Shown: positions 51,333-59,763 of the stretch, piece after piece
How positions within the stretch are numbered: position 1 is the first letter of the stretch
Layout: each line of letters opens with the position of its first letter
Assembly (NCBI GenBank): GCA_002425185.1
Contig: DILT01000010.1
Coordinates: 310,001-374,000, forward strand
From: Flammeovirgaceae bacterium UBA5585
Lineage (GTDB): Bacteria; Bacteroidota; Bacteroidia; Cytophagales; Cyclobacteriaceae
DNA: 64,000 bases
Reading direction: 5' to 3'
Program-made: the position numbers and the translations under genes
The notes under the pieces: model-generated
The model's input: only the letters and a program-made list of their open reading frames with translations
What the model was told of the DNA's origin: nothing
The model's database searches: none

Positions 51333-52016
51333 TTTTTGCAAATATTCTAAAATCGAAACATTCATCACTATCAGCAGCATACCGTAAAAGGTATCTTCAA
51401 ACGGAATTGTACCCATGCGAAAATCGATCTGTTCAGCAGGGTTATACCATACAACCTGTTCTTCAATAAAACTTCCGGTTAGTATTCCGTTTACGATAAA
51501 GAAAGGTATAAGTATAAACAAGTAGGAAAAATAAAAGCGTCCGAGATAATCCGGTTTAATGAAAACGGTTAGTATGATCAGGAAGGCTGCCAGCAGAAAA
51601 AAGGTAACGGCTGTATACCATTTGTCGTAATGGATAGCTCCAAGAATTACTAAAGCGGCCACCAGTATCCAGGTTATTTTTGTTTGATACGGGCCAACGT
51701 AATCTTTCTTTACCAGATAATTCAACGCATGGTAGGTGAACACACAGGCATAGGGAATGCAAATAAAGAACAGAACTTCTTCCAGGGGTAAACTGCCTAT
51801 GTAAATTCCTGTAAGGTAGCGAGGGTTAAATCCCCATACACCCATTTGTGTAAACCATTCGTCCCACACAATAAAAAATAATGCTGGTATAAGAATAGCG
51901 ATCCAGAGATGTTTCCATTTCTTATAAAAGGGTGCCGGGGAATAAAAGCTATAAACAAAAGGAAGGCTTATAGAAAGCAAATCTAACGACAAGTAGAGGT
52001 AACGCTCGTTAAACAC
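51312..52016 (-). CDS. crtYcd: Lycopene cyclase (fused CrtYc-CrtYd type)
   Basis: The 234-residue membrane protein has about seven helices in two related halves. The half motifs are SLPLEEVLFFICIPY (about 95-109) and TIPFEDTFYGMLLI (about 204-217), as in the fused heterodimer-type lycopene cyclases of Bacteroidota and archaea. It closes the ends of lycopene to beta-ionone rings in the inner membrane. It is the last gene of the light-response operon, 2 bp after crtZ. Confidence 0.9.
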   Translation of the reverse strand: MFNERYLYLSLDLLSISLPFVYSFYSPAPFYKKWKHLWIAILIPALFFIVWDEWFTQMGVWGFNPRYLTGIYIGSLPLEEVLFFICIPYACVFTYHALNYLVKKDYVGPYQTKITWILVAALVILGAIHYDKWYTAVTFFLLAAFLIILTVFIKPDYLGRFYFSYLFILIPFFIVNGILTGSFIEEQVVWYNPAEQIDFRMGTIPFEDTFYGMLLIVMNVSILEYLQKRKIPQA

Positions 52017-52018
52017 TT

Positions 52019-52510
52019 TTACTGAGTTTCTTGTCTTTCGGTTTTTAACACAAATTTTTTAGGCTCGTATTTTTTTGGAGCATATAGGAAACCAAAAGCC
52101 TCGCAACCTTCTTTGGTGTGTTTGGCATGATGAACGTAGTGAGCATTGATCATCCGTTGTAAATATTTACTGCGTTTAGCCGGGCGCCATTTCACGCGCT
52201 GGTGAACGATTACATCGTGAAATACAAGATAGAACAATCCATAACAAAGAATACCAATGGCTACTGCAAATAGGTAAGGATTGTTTGTAGTGGAGGAATA
52301 CCAGAATAAACCTATCGAGGGCAGGCTAAATACCACAGCAAACCAATCGTTTTTTTCCAGTGTGTGATCGTGTACAGTGTGATGCGATTTGTGCCAAATC
52401 CATAATACACCATGCATGATGTATTTATGAGTGAACCATGCCACAAATTCCCAAAACAGAAACGTGGCAATAACAATCAGCGAACAAATTAAAATCAATG
52501 AAATACTCAT
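52019..52510 (-). CDS. crtZ: Beta-carotene hydroxylase
   Basis: The 163-residue membrane di-iron hydroxylase has the His boxes HKYIMH, HKSHH, HDVIVHQR and HYVHHAKH. It adds hydroxyl groups at C3 and C3' of beta-carotene to give cryptoxanthin and zeaxanthin. It overlaps the SRPBCC gene by 4 bp and precedes the cyclase. Confidence 0.94.
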   Translation of the reverse strand: MSISLILICSLIVIATFLFWEFVAWFTHKYIMHGVLWIWHKSHHTVHDHTLEKNDWFAVVFSLPSIGLFWYSSTTNNPYLFAVAIGILCYGLFYLVFHDVIVHQRVKWRPAKRSKYLQRMINAHYVHHAKHTKEGCEAFGFLYAPKKYEPKKFVLKTERQETQ

Positions 52511-52986
52511 GCCGGCTCTGCGATCTTATTTTTGAAATATTTTTCGAGTACCTGATAGCGGTGGTCAAAAATACGATTTACCTCGCGCCCCACAAATAAC
52601 CAGTTGGCCAGGCGGCCAAGTATTCCAAAGGGAATGGCATAATTAACTTCATCGGTCATTTCAACTCCTCCGTTAACTTCGCTAAAATGGTGTTGGTGAT
52701 GCCACAGGGCATATGGCCCGAAGCGCTGTTCATCTACAAAATAATAAGGTTCCTGTACGTGTGTAATTTCAGTCATCCAGTTCATAGGAATCCCCGGTAA
52801 TCCATAAACGATGTAACGAATAACCTGGCCGGGGTACATTTTTGGTCCACCCGACATGTACAGAATCTTGAATCCCATGTGATCCGGGGTGATTTTAGAC
52901 AGATTTGCCGGGCTGGAAAAGAAATCCCAGGCTTCCTGCAAAGAAATGGGTAAAAACTGAGTTCGTTTAAGGTTATAGATTTTCAT
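52507..52986 (-). CDS. SRPBCC-family (START-like) protein
   Basis: ATG 52986 (MKIYNLKRTQFL) gives a 159-residue helix-grip protein; a longer start at 53001 adds five residues. Visible family marks are the early QEAWDFFSSPANL helix, the GPYALWHHQHHF strand and the long C-terminal helix. It is related to the cyclase/dehydrase-like proteins that bind lipophilic ligands. Between crtZ and the SDR gene it may handle a carotenoid or lipid intermediate; no direct evidence. Confidence 0.8.
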   Translation of the reverse strand: MKIYNLKRTQFLPISLQEAWDFFSSPANLSKITPDHMGFKILYMSGGPKMYPGQVIRYIVYGLPGIPMNWMTEITHVQEPYYFVDEQRFGPYALWHHQHHFSEVNGGVEMTDEVNYAIPFGILGRLANWLFVGREVNRIFDHRYQVLEKYFKNKIAEPA

Positions 52987-53001
52987 CACTAACAGGAACA
53001 C

Positions 53002-54441
53002 CTAAACCCGCACAATGTTTCTAATCATTCCTGGAAAAATAAGCCCATGAAAGGGTAGAACGGAGTACCAGTAGATTCGGCCCCAAAGACCGAGCGGTCG
53101 AAATGTGGCTGTCTGAATCAGGGTATTACTATGTATTTTAAACTCCAGCCAGGCTTCTCCGGGTAATTTCATTTCGGCATATAGCAACAGCCTCCCGTTT
53201 TTCTTATCAGCAAGCAATACGCGCCAAAAATCGAGGGCATCACCGGCTTTTAAGTCGGTAGCATTTCTGCGTCCTCGTCTCAACCCCACGCCACCAAAAA
53301 GTTTGTCGATAAAGCCGCGAATGCGCCACATCCAGTTACCGTAATACCAACCCTGGTCGCCACCTATCCGCCAGATGTTTTCAATAACGTCTTCTTTAGG
53401 TCGGTTAAACGTTATGGTTCGCGTATCGTTAAAGCAGCCAAAGGTAGGCACTTCAACATAGTTCAGAAAATTCTGGTCGATGGCATCAGTAGGTACGGCA
53501 TCTTTCCAACTGGAAATGACCAACCGTTGCTGAATGCGGTCAAGCGTTAGCCGTAAGGTTTCTTCATAGTTGAGCAGTTTTACCGGAACTATTTTTTGTA
53601 TTCGGTTATCGGAACAGATCACTTCATTTTTCAAACTACTCACCAGGCTTTTCGCCAGGGTGAAGGAGGTGGAGGTAACAAAGTAAAGCCAGTGTGAAGA
53701 AAGTTGTGGCGATAACACCGGCACCGGAATAATCCAGCGTTTTAATCCGCGCACGCGCGCATAACCCATCAGCATTTCTTTGTATGTAAGTATGTCGGGG
53801 CCACCAATATCAAACGATTGGTTATAGGTTTCTTCTTTTGAAATCACACCTATCAGGTACTCAATAACATTGCGAATGCCAATTGGCTGGCAACGGCTTT
53901 TCAGCCACTTGGGTGCAATCATTACCGGAAGTTTTTCCACCAGGTCGCGGATGATTTCGAACGATGCACTGCCTGAGCCTATAATAATGGCTGCACGCAA
54001 AACGGTTAGCTTTGCAGCAGACTGACCTAAAATATCTTCTACATTTTTTCGTGAGCTAAGGTGTTTGGAAAGCGATGGATCATTAACGATACCACTCAGG
54101 TAGACAATTTGTTTGGCAGTGGTTTGGTTGATGTAACCCACAAATGTTTCCGCTGATTTTTGTTCCAGCACAAGAAAATTTTCCGATGTGCTCATAGAGT
54201 GCACCAGGTAATAGGCCAGGTCAATATCTTTTGGAAGTGTGTGTAGTGATTCCGGTTTGTTCAGATCGGCTTCATATACAGAAAGATTTTTCTGATGGGC
54301 TTCAGTAAAATCTTCAAAGTCGAACCTGCGCTTGTCCCGCACGAGGCAAATTACCCTATGGCCCTGTTCCAGCAGTACGGGCAATAACCTTCTTCCGATG
54401 TAGCCGGTGCTCCCGGTAAGTAAAATGGTAAGGGCTTTCAT
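53002..54441 (-). CDS. NAD(P)-binding epimerase-like protein with DUF2867 domain
   Basis: The 479-residue protein has an N-terminal Rossmann domain (LTGSTGYIGRRLLPVLLEQG, about 7-26) and YLVHSMST in the extended SDR region. A C-terminal DUF2867-like domain (about 330-479, FWRVLLADKKNGRLLLYAEMK) follows. Such two-domain proteins often accompany photolyases and SRPBCC genes in Bacteroidota. Its substrate is unknown. It overlaps the photolyase-like gene upstream by 4 bp. Confidence 0.85.
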   Translation of the reverse strand: MKALTILLTGSTGYIGRRLLPVLLEQGHRVICLVRDKRRFDFEDFTEAHQKNLSVYEADLNKPESLHTLPKDIDLAYYLVHSMSTSENFLVLEQKSAETFVGYINQTTAKQIVYLSGIVNDPSLSKHLSSRKNVEDILGQSAAKLTVLRAAIIIGSGSASFEIIRDLVEKLPVMIAPKWLKSRCQPIGIRNVIEYLIGVISKEETYNQSFDIGGPDILTYKEMLMGYARVRGLKRWIIPVPVLSPQLSSHWLYFVTSTSFTLAKSLVSSLKNEVICSDNRIQKIVPVKLLNYEETLRLTLDRIQQRLVISSWKDAVPTDAIDQNFLNYVEVPTFGCFNDTRTITFNRPKEDVIENIWRIGGDQGWYYGNWMWRIRGFIDKLFGGVGLRRGRRNATDLKAGDALDFWRVLLADKKNGRLLLYAEMKLPGEAWLEFKIHSNTLIQTATFRPLGLWGRIYWYSVLPFHGLIFPGMIRNIVRV

Positions 54442-55541
54442 GAAGGTGTAAGGCTTGTTAATTGTTTCTCACAGTCTTTCCAGAATCCGGTGAATCCTTT
54501 CGGTTGTTTTACCAGTTTGAACATCCATTCGTATTCGTCTTTTTTACCGGGATAATGACGAAAGGCCGGATGTTCTTTGCTGATGATTTCCGGAAAGCGA
54601 TTGATTTCCGGAAGTTCGTCTATTTCTCCGCAGAAAACCTGAAGCCCATGAATTTCTTTTGCCAATGCCAGAATAAAGGATAACACCTTTTCGGATACCG
54701 GATGTTTTTGGAAATGTGACGGCTCCAGCATCAATACACGGTTTACGTCATCGCTTTTTCGCCATTGCGGATCAAGGTTGTAAGATGTGTAGAGCAGGAG
54801 GGGCCGGTTATAATTCAGTGTTAATTCCTGTCGTTCAGGCAATGGGGTATGCAATTCAGGTGTAAAAATTTCAGCTACTTCCTGCGGACAATCCATTTTC
54901 GTAATGGCTTCATAGGGTTTATCGAGGAAGGTACCTCGCTGATCAGTACCGCAGTATGTATTGATGTTCTCCTGGTTGCAGTAGTATTTTTTAGAACTGA
55001 ACGTACCGGCCACCCATTGCCAGCTGAGTGAATTACTCGCGAGGTCACCGTCCAGCAGATGATAGTACATCCACTGTGAAGGTAGTTTCCAATGCGCATC
55101 GGCAATATTGGTGACAATTGATGCGGTGTACATGCGAACATGGTTGTGCATGTACCCGGTGGCATACAGGCTTTTAATTTCGCGGTCGATAGCTTCAATT
55201 CCGGTGACTGCTTTCGTTACTGAACAGACCATGGCCTTGTGCAGTACCGGTTGCTGCGGCTGGTTGAAGTCTGAAAAAATATTATCGCCATGCTGAAACC
55301 ATACGCGCTGAAAATATTCACGCCAGCATAATTCATAGATGAACTTCTGTGCATCTTGAACCGTGCTGCGCTGAAGTACACGGTGCATCACGTAAGGAAG
55401 ACTAACCACACCACGGCTCAGGTAGGGGGACAACCGGGAAACGCTACCGTTCAGGTAGTTGCGTGTGCGGGCATAGTCTGTTACATCCAGCCGATCAATC
55501 CGGTGGTTGATACCTTCCAAGGTTGTCGGTAAGGATGTCAT
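54438..55541 (-). CDS. Photolyase-like protein with the FAD domain first
   Basis: The 367-residue protein starts directly with the helical FAD-binding domain of photolyase/cryptochrome (about 20-210). Marks are ELCWREYFQRVW, TGYMHNHVRMYTAS, DLASNSLSWQWVAGTFSSK and NQENINTYC. No N-terminal antenna Rossmann domain precedes it. A C-terminal part (about 245-367) is alpha/beta and contains LLLYTSYN, EKVLSFILALAKEIHGLQVFCGEIDELPE and FTGFWKDCEKQL, which resembles the missing antenna domain in reverse order. It may be a light sensor or repair enzyme. It overlaps both neighbours by 4 bp. Confidence 0.82.
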   Translation of the reverse strand: MTSLPTTLEGINHRIDRLDVTDYARTRNYLNGSVSRLSPYLSRGVVSLPYVMHRVLQRSTVQDAQKFIYELCWREYFQRVWFQHGDNIFSDFNQPQQPVLHKAMVCSVTKAVTGIEAIDREIKSLYATGYMHNHVRMYTASIVTNIADAHWKLPSQWMYYHLLDGDLASNSLSWQWVAGTFSSKKYYCNQENINTYCGTDQRGTFLDKPYEAITKMDCPQEVAEIFTPELHTPLPERQELTLNYNRPLLLYTSYNLDPQWRKSDDVNRVLMLEPSHFQKHPVSEKVLSFILALAKEIHGLQVFCGEIDELPEINRFPEIISKEHPAFRHYPGKKDEYEWMFKLVKQPKGFTGFWKDCEKQLTSLTPS

Positions 55542-56020
55542 GACAAAATGATTTTCTTTTCTTTCAGGTAACTGAGTGTGAGCGGTGTTCCCTCGTTCAG
55601 GTTTTTACTGGTCACCACATCGCAGAGTACACACCAATGATCCCCTCCGTCCAGCCACTGAATTACCTTCAGGTGCACAATGGCGAGGGCAGCTTTCAGG
55701 TAAGGAAACTCGCCAAGAAAATCCAGTTCTTTCTGAAGGCGTTTTAATTTATCTGCTTTTTTACCGCTTTTCTTTCCGAACCGGTTAACCAGGTTGCTGT
55801 GCTTTTGATCCAGAAACTGCAGTACGAACTCCGGGTTTTGCTGTACAAGTTCAAGGGTTAACGTATTCTTGTAGATGGCAACTACATATCGTTTTGGCTT
55901 CATCGATACCGGTGTTACATACGAGCAGATGTTCATATTCACCCGTCCGCCTGCTGCACTGGCCATACTGTATACCGGCTGGTCCACCCGGTTCCACGGT
56001 TTCTTTTTCAGGGTTGTCAT
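55538..56020 (-). CDS. Flavin reductase-like FMN-binding protein
   Basis: The 160-residue protein has the split-barrel flavin reductase fold: VNMNICSYVTPVSMKPKRYVVAIYKNTLTLELV near 30-60 and HWCVLCDVV near 130. Such proteins reduce or bind FMN. Between two photolyase-type genes, with 4-bp overlaps on both sides, it may supply reduced flavin to them, though photolyases normally reduce FAD by light. Confidence 0.82.
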   Translation of the reverse strand: MTTLKKKPWNRVDQPVYSMASAAGGRVNMNICSYVTPVSMKPKRYVVAIYKNTLTLELVQQNPEFVLQFLDQKHSNLVNRFGKKSGKKADKLKRLQKELDFLGEFPYLKAALAIVHLKVIQWLDGGDHWCVLCDVVTSKNLNEGTPLTLSYLKEKKIILS

Positions 56021-57486
56021 TGAAGCGATCGGAGAAAGTTTTCGGCTGTGCTGAAGAGCATGGTTTTCTTTTTCGAATCCATTTTCTCCAGTTGCTTCAC
56101 CATCATGCTCATGCGTGGATTTTTGATGAAGGCTTTTTTGTGTTTATCAATAAAACGCAAGTACAATCCGTCCCACACCGTGCACCAGTCGCCCTTCTGA
56201 TAATGACTCATCTTGAGGATATAATTGGAGGAACTGATATAGGGCTTGGTAGCCATCAATCCGCCATCGGCAAACTGGCTCATGCCGTAAACATTCGGCA
56301 CCATTACCCAATCGTAAGCATCAATGTACAGTTCCATGAACCAGCGGTACACTTCATCGGGATCAAATTCACACAGCAGCATAAAATTGCCTAGAATCAT
56401 CAGCCGCTCGATGTGATTGGAATAGCCGGTTTCCAGTAATCGCTTGATGACCTTGTCTACCGGTTCAATTCCTGTTGTTCCCTTGTAAAATGATGCTGGT
56501 ATTTTTCGGGTGTGGTTCCAGTAGTTGGTGGTGCGCTCTTTAACCCCTTCACGGATATAAACGGCCCGGATAAATTCCCGCCAGCCCAGCACTTGCCGGA
56601 TAAACCCTTCGGCCGAGTTAATCGGAACAGTATCATGACTGCGGAAGAATTTTTCAGCTTTGCGGATAACCTGTTCCGGTGACAGCAAGCCGATATTCAA
56701 TGCGGGTGTGAGTACACTGTGAAACAGAAAGGACTGATCGGGCACGATGGCATCCTGGTAAATGCCATAGTTTTCAAACCGATGTTTCAGAAAATAATCC
56801 AGTGATTTGTCCGCCTGCTCATACCGAACCGGATAAGTAAAATCATTTGCTTTGCCCGGATTGTTGCTAAAATGTTTTTGCACATAGCGGATGGCTTCTT
56901 CTGTTATATCATCCTTGCTGAAGACCGGGGAGGTCGGAGGGATTATCGTTTTTGGCATTCGTGATCGGTTCATCCCATCATAGGTCCATGAGCCACCCAC
57001 CGGGTTATTCGTTTCCATTAAGATGTTTTTCTGCTTGCGCAATTCCATGTAAAACTCCGTCTGGAAGTACCGCTTCGTTTTTGAAAAGTATTCATCAATA
57101 AAATTTACTGAGCAGATGAAGTTGGGTGACGGGTATTGGACCAGAGTAATGCCGGCAATTCTGCTTTCCCGTTTCAACCTTCGTTCCAGTAAATAATCCA
57201 CCGTATCGGCATAATGAACGGTTGTGATTTTAATTTTTTTCAGTAGCTGGAATACGGACCGCAGGGATTTAGCGATTCCGTGATCCAGGTACCGGACACT
57301 AAATCCCTGATCACTCAGCAGCGCGGCATAGTGCTTCATGGAAGAACGGTGAAGCACCAGCTTTTGCTGATGAAAAGGGTACTGACCGAAGAACAGATCT
57401 TCTTCGATGAGATAAATGACTCGACCGCTTGCAACAGCAGGATGCTGCCTGAACAGCTGATGGGGAAAAACAATTACAGCCTCCAT
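56017..57486 (-). CDS. PhrB-like (6-4 type) photolyase lacking the CxxC of the Fe-S site
   Basis: The 489-residue protein belongs to the FeS-BCP cryptochrome/photolyase-related group: FPHQLF start, long antenna domain, EGFIRQVLGWREFIRAVY, NHIERLMILGNFMLLC and PNVYGMSQFADGG. Members of this group usually bind a 4Fe-4S cluster through a CxxC plus two further Cys. Here the loop after KPYISSSNYILKMSHY is short and contains only one Cys (about 435, DWCTVW). Another Cys is at about 372. The cluster is therefore probably absent. Known relatives repair (6-4) photoproducts. Confidence 0.88.
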   Translation of the reverse strand: MEAVIVFPHQLFRQHPAVASGRVIYLIEEDLFFGQYPFHQQKLVLHRSSMKHYAALLSDQGFSVRYLDHGIAKSLRSVFQLLKKIKITTVHYADTVDYLLERRLKRESRIAGITLVQYPSPNFICSVNFIDEYFSKTKRYFQTEFYMELRKQKNILMETNNPVGGSWTYDGMNRSRMPKTIIPPTSPVFSKDDITEEAIRYVQKHFSNNPGKANDFTYPVRYEQADKSLDYFLKHRFENYGIYQDAIVPDQSFLFHSVLTPALNIGLLSPEQVIRKAEKFFRSHDTVPINSAEGFIRQVLGWREFIRAVYIREGVKERTTNYWNHTRKIPASFYKGTTGIEPVDKVIKRLLETGYSNHIERLMILGNFMLLCEFDPDEVYRWFMELYIDAYDWVMVPNVYGMSQFADGGLMATKPYISSSNYILKMSHYQKGDWCTVWDGLYLRFIDKHKKAFIKNPRMSMMVKQLEKMDSKKKTMLFSTAENFLRSLQ

Positions 57487-57564
57487 GTACTCTTTAACAC
57501 AGCAACATGTGGTATGTTTAATGGAATACTAATTGATTACATGAACAGGCAAGGATGAGGTAAT

Positions 57565-57708
57565 TTAAACTGCCTTGCGTTTTCTGCACGCATCGCTGCA
57601 GTATTTCACATCTTCCCAAACCTTCTCCCACTTTTTTCGCCAGGTAAACGCGCGCTGACACACCAGGCAGATTTTTTCCGGCAGGTTGGATTTCTTCACG
57701 CCCCGCAT
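57565..57708 (-). CDS. DUF2256 zinc-ribbon-like small protein (47 aa)
   Basis: Read on the minus strand from ATG 57708, this 47-residue frame has two Cys pairs, ICLVC near 13-17 and YCSDAC near 36-41. Between them lies TWRKKWEKVWEDV, the DUF2256 signature, probably a zinc ribbon. It lies 3 bp after the class I photolyase stop and 78 bp before the PhrB-like gene. DUF2256 genes are often found beside photolyases. The longer frame at 57518-57712 in a different register is a shadow. Confidence 0.85.
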   Translation of the reverse strand: MRGVKKSNLPEKICLVCQRAFTWRKKWEKVWEDVKYCSDACRKRKAV

Positions 57709-57711
57709 ACA

Positions 57712-59040
57712 TCAGGATGTTAATGCGGCTTTATAAACTGCCAGCACACGATCGCGTGCGAAGGCATGTTCTACTATCGGTTTGGGATATTCCTTTGTGC
57801 CAAGTTCAGGCACCCATTTTTTGATATACTTGTTTTCCGGATCGAATTTTTCTGTCTGGATGTAAGGGTTGAAAACGCGAAAGTAAGGTGCTGCGTCACA
57901 GCCTGAGCCTGCAGCCCATTGCCATCCGCCATTGTTGGCTGCCAAATCAAAGTCGAGAAGTTTTTTGGCAAAGTACGCTTCGCCCCATCGCCAGTCGATG
58001 AGTAAATGTTTGGTGAGAAAGCTGGCTACAATCATGCGCACGCGGTTATGCATGTAGCCGGTTTGATTGAGTTCACGCATGCCGGCATCTACAATGGGGT
58101 AGCCGGTTTTGCCTTCACACCAGGCCTTGAATTCATCCGGATTATTGCGCCAATCAATCTGATCATAAGCTGGCTTGAATGCTTTTGTTACCACATGCGG
58201 GAAATGCCAAAGGATCATGTGATAAAAGTCGCGCCAGATCAATTCATTTAACCATTTTTCGTTTTTCTTTAGCGCTACCTGTACCAGCTTGCGTATGCTT
58301 ACCGTACCAAACCGAAGGTGTACACTCAAGCGGGAAGTTCCGTCAATACCGGGAATGTCGCGTTGAAGGTGGTATTTTTCAATAACAGCTTGTTTGATTT
58401 TTCTTTCCGGAAAGGTGATGCCTGATTTTGCAAATCCAATTGCATGCAACTCCGGGAAGGGGAGTGGTTTTAATTTTAGAAAGTTACCCGAATACTTTTC
58501 TACCGGATACGATTTGGTGTGGAATGCAGTCAGCGTTGTCTTCCACTTTTTGCTGTAGGGTGTGTAAACGGTATACGGACTTCCGTCATCTTTAACGATT
58601 TCGTCCTTTTCGAAAATGACGATGTCTTTATAGGAATGAAAAACGCTCCCTTTTTCTTCCAGTATTTTTTTTACTTGGTTATCACGTTTATGGCCGTACG
58701 ATTCGTAGTCGTGATTGGTGTAAACCGCTTTTGGTGTAAGTGTTTTAAAAATTTCGATTGGGTTTCCGTGTAAAACCGCGAGTGAGCTCCCCAGTGCCTC
58801 AAGTTCGGTTTTTATTAGCTGAATGGTTTGATGAATAAAATCAACCCGTGCGTCTTTTTCCTCTTCAAGCTTATCCAGAATTTCGGTATCGAAAATAAAA
58901 ACGGGTAAAACGTTTACATTTTCTTTCAATGCATGATACAATCCTGCATTGTCCTGAAGGCGCAGGTCTCTTCGGAACCAGAATAGGGTAGTGTCGTTGT
59001 GAATAGCGGATTCCGCGGTACTATTTACGAAGCGCTTCAA
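57712..59040 (-). CDS. phrB: Class I deoxyribodipyrimidine photolyase / cryptochrome
   Basis: The 442-residue protein has the antenna Rossmann domain (FWFRRDLRLQDNAGL at about 21-35), then the helical FAD domain. Conserved marks include GTSRLSVHLRFG, WRDFYHMILWHFP, QTGYMHNRVRMIVASFL and LAANNGGWQWAAGSGCDA with the tryptophan electron path. It uses blue light to split cyclobutane pyrimidine dimers. The only usable start is TTG 59040, inside the end of the DUF6435 gene, so translation is likely coupled. Confidence 0.93.
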   Translation of the reverse strand: MKRFVNSTAESAIHNDTTLFWFRRDLRLQDNAGLYHALKENVNVLPVFIFDTEILDKLEEEKDARVDFIHQTIQLIKTELEALGSSLAVLHGNPIEIFKTLTPKAVYTNHDYESYGHKRDNQVKKILEEKGSVFHSYKDIVIFEKDEIVKDDGSPYTVYTPYSKKWKTTLTAFHTKSYPVEKYSGNFLKLKPLPFPELHAIGFAKSGITFPERKIKQAVIEKYHLQRDIPGIDGTSRLSVHLRFGTVSIRKLVQVALKKNEKWLNELIWRDFYHMILWHFPHVVTKAFKPAYDQIDWRNNPDEFKAWCEGKTGYPIVDAGMRELNQTGYMHNRVRMIVASFLTKHLLIDWRWGEAYFAKKLLDFDLAANNGGWQWAAGSGCDAAPYFRVFNPYIQTEKFDPENKYIKKWVPELGTKEYPKPIVEHAFARDRVLAVYKAALTS

Positions 59041-59188
59041 TTTCCTTTTCGAGTTTGTCGATGGCTTCCATCTTTACTGCGTACAATTTAAGATCGCCAG
59101 ACCGTTGGATGTGCATGGCTTCTTCCAGGAGCTTTTTGCGCTTATTTTCAAGATTACTGATCGGATCTTTTTTTAGAAAGGAGAACAT
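59021..59188 (-). CDS. DUF6435 family small protein (55 aa)
   Basis: ATG 59188 gives a 55-residue peptide: FSFLKKDPISNLENKRKKLL, then a charged coiled coil with the conserved QRSGDLKLYA turn and EKEIEAL end. This is the DUF6435 pattern. A start at 59236 would add 16 unrelated residues. Its end overlaps the photolyase start by 20 bp. The function is unknown; it may pair with membrane or DNA-repair proteins. Confidence 0.75.
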   Translation of the reverse strand: MFSFLKKDPISNLENKRKKLLEEAMHIQRSGDLKLYAVKMEAIDKLEKEIEALRK

Positions 59189-59232
59189 AGGTACTTGGGT
59201 TTTGAAATATAACAAGGAGACCGTCTGTATGT

Positions 59233-59763
59233 TCAAATCGGCAAGGCCGTTACCAACGCATTAAGTTCGGGGTGGTTGACAATCAGTTTGAACCAATGCG
59301 TGAATTCTTGCGGATGAGATTTCATTCGGGTTTTTAACATTGGAAGACTGATGTACTTCCAGTCTTGTGCTTCTTCAGGGTTAAGCACAGGTTCGCCATC
59401 GTACGTTGCGATTAATACATGATCCAACTCATTCTCTATCAGTCCGCCATCCAGTTCAATTCTATAAATAAAGGAGTAAGCTTTTTCAGGTTGAAGATTA
59501 AGCCCCATTTCTTCCTTGAGTCTGCGTTGGGCTGCTTCTTCAATCTCCTCGCCAGCCCGTGGATGGCTGCAGCACGTATTGGTCCATAAGCCTGCACTGT
59601 GGTATTTACAATCGGCCCGTCTTTGAATCAGCATTTCACCTTTCGTGTTGAATACGAGCACGGAAAAAGCACGATGTAAAACACCTTTTATGTGGGCTTC
59701 CATTTTTTCCATGGAACCCAATTCATTGTCATGCTCGTCCACCAAAATAACATACTCTTCCAT
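59233..59763 (-). CDS. idi: Isopentenyl-diphosphate delta-isomerase (type 1)
   Basis: The 176-residue Nudix-fold enzyme interconverts IPP and DMAPP, raising supply for carotenoid chains. It has the catalytic Cys in TNTCCSHPRAGEE, the Nudix-like AAQRRLKEEMGL and the second catalytic Glu in IENELDHV. Its ATG overlaps the crtB stop. The gene lies between crtB and the photolyase block and fits an operon role. Confidence 0.94.
   Translation of the reverse strand: MEEYVILVDEHDNELGSMEKMEAHIKGVLHRAFSVLVFNTKGEMLIQRRADCKYHSAGLWTNTCCSHPRAGEEIEEAAQRRLKEEMGLNLQPEKAYSFIYRIELDGGLIENELDHVLIATYDGEPVLNPEEAQDWKYISLPMLKTRMKSHPQEFTHWFKLIVNHPELNALVTALPI

Noticed and set aside
57518..57712. Minus-strand 64-codon frame between the photolyases
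   Set aside because: It is out of register with the DUF2256 frame, which has the zinc-ribbon cysteines and a better start.
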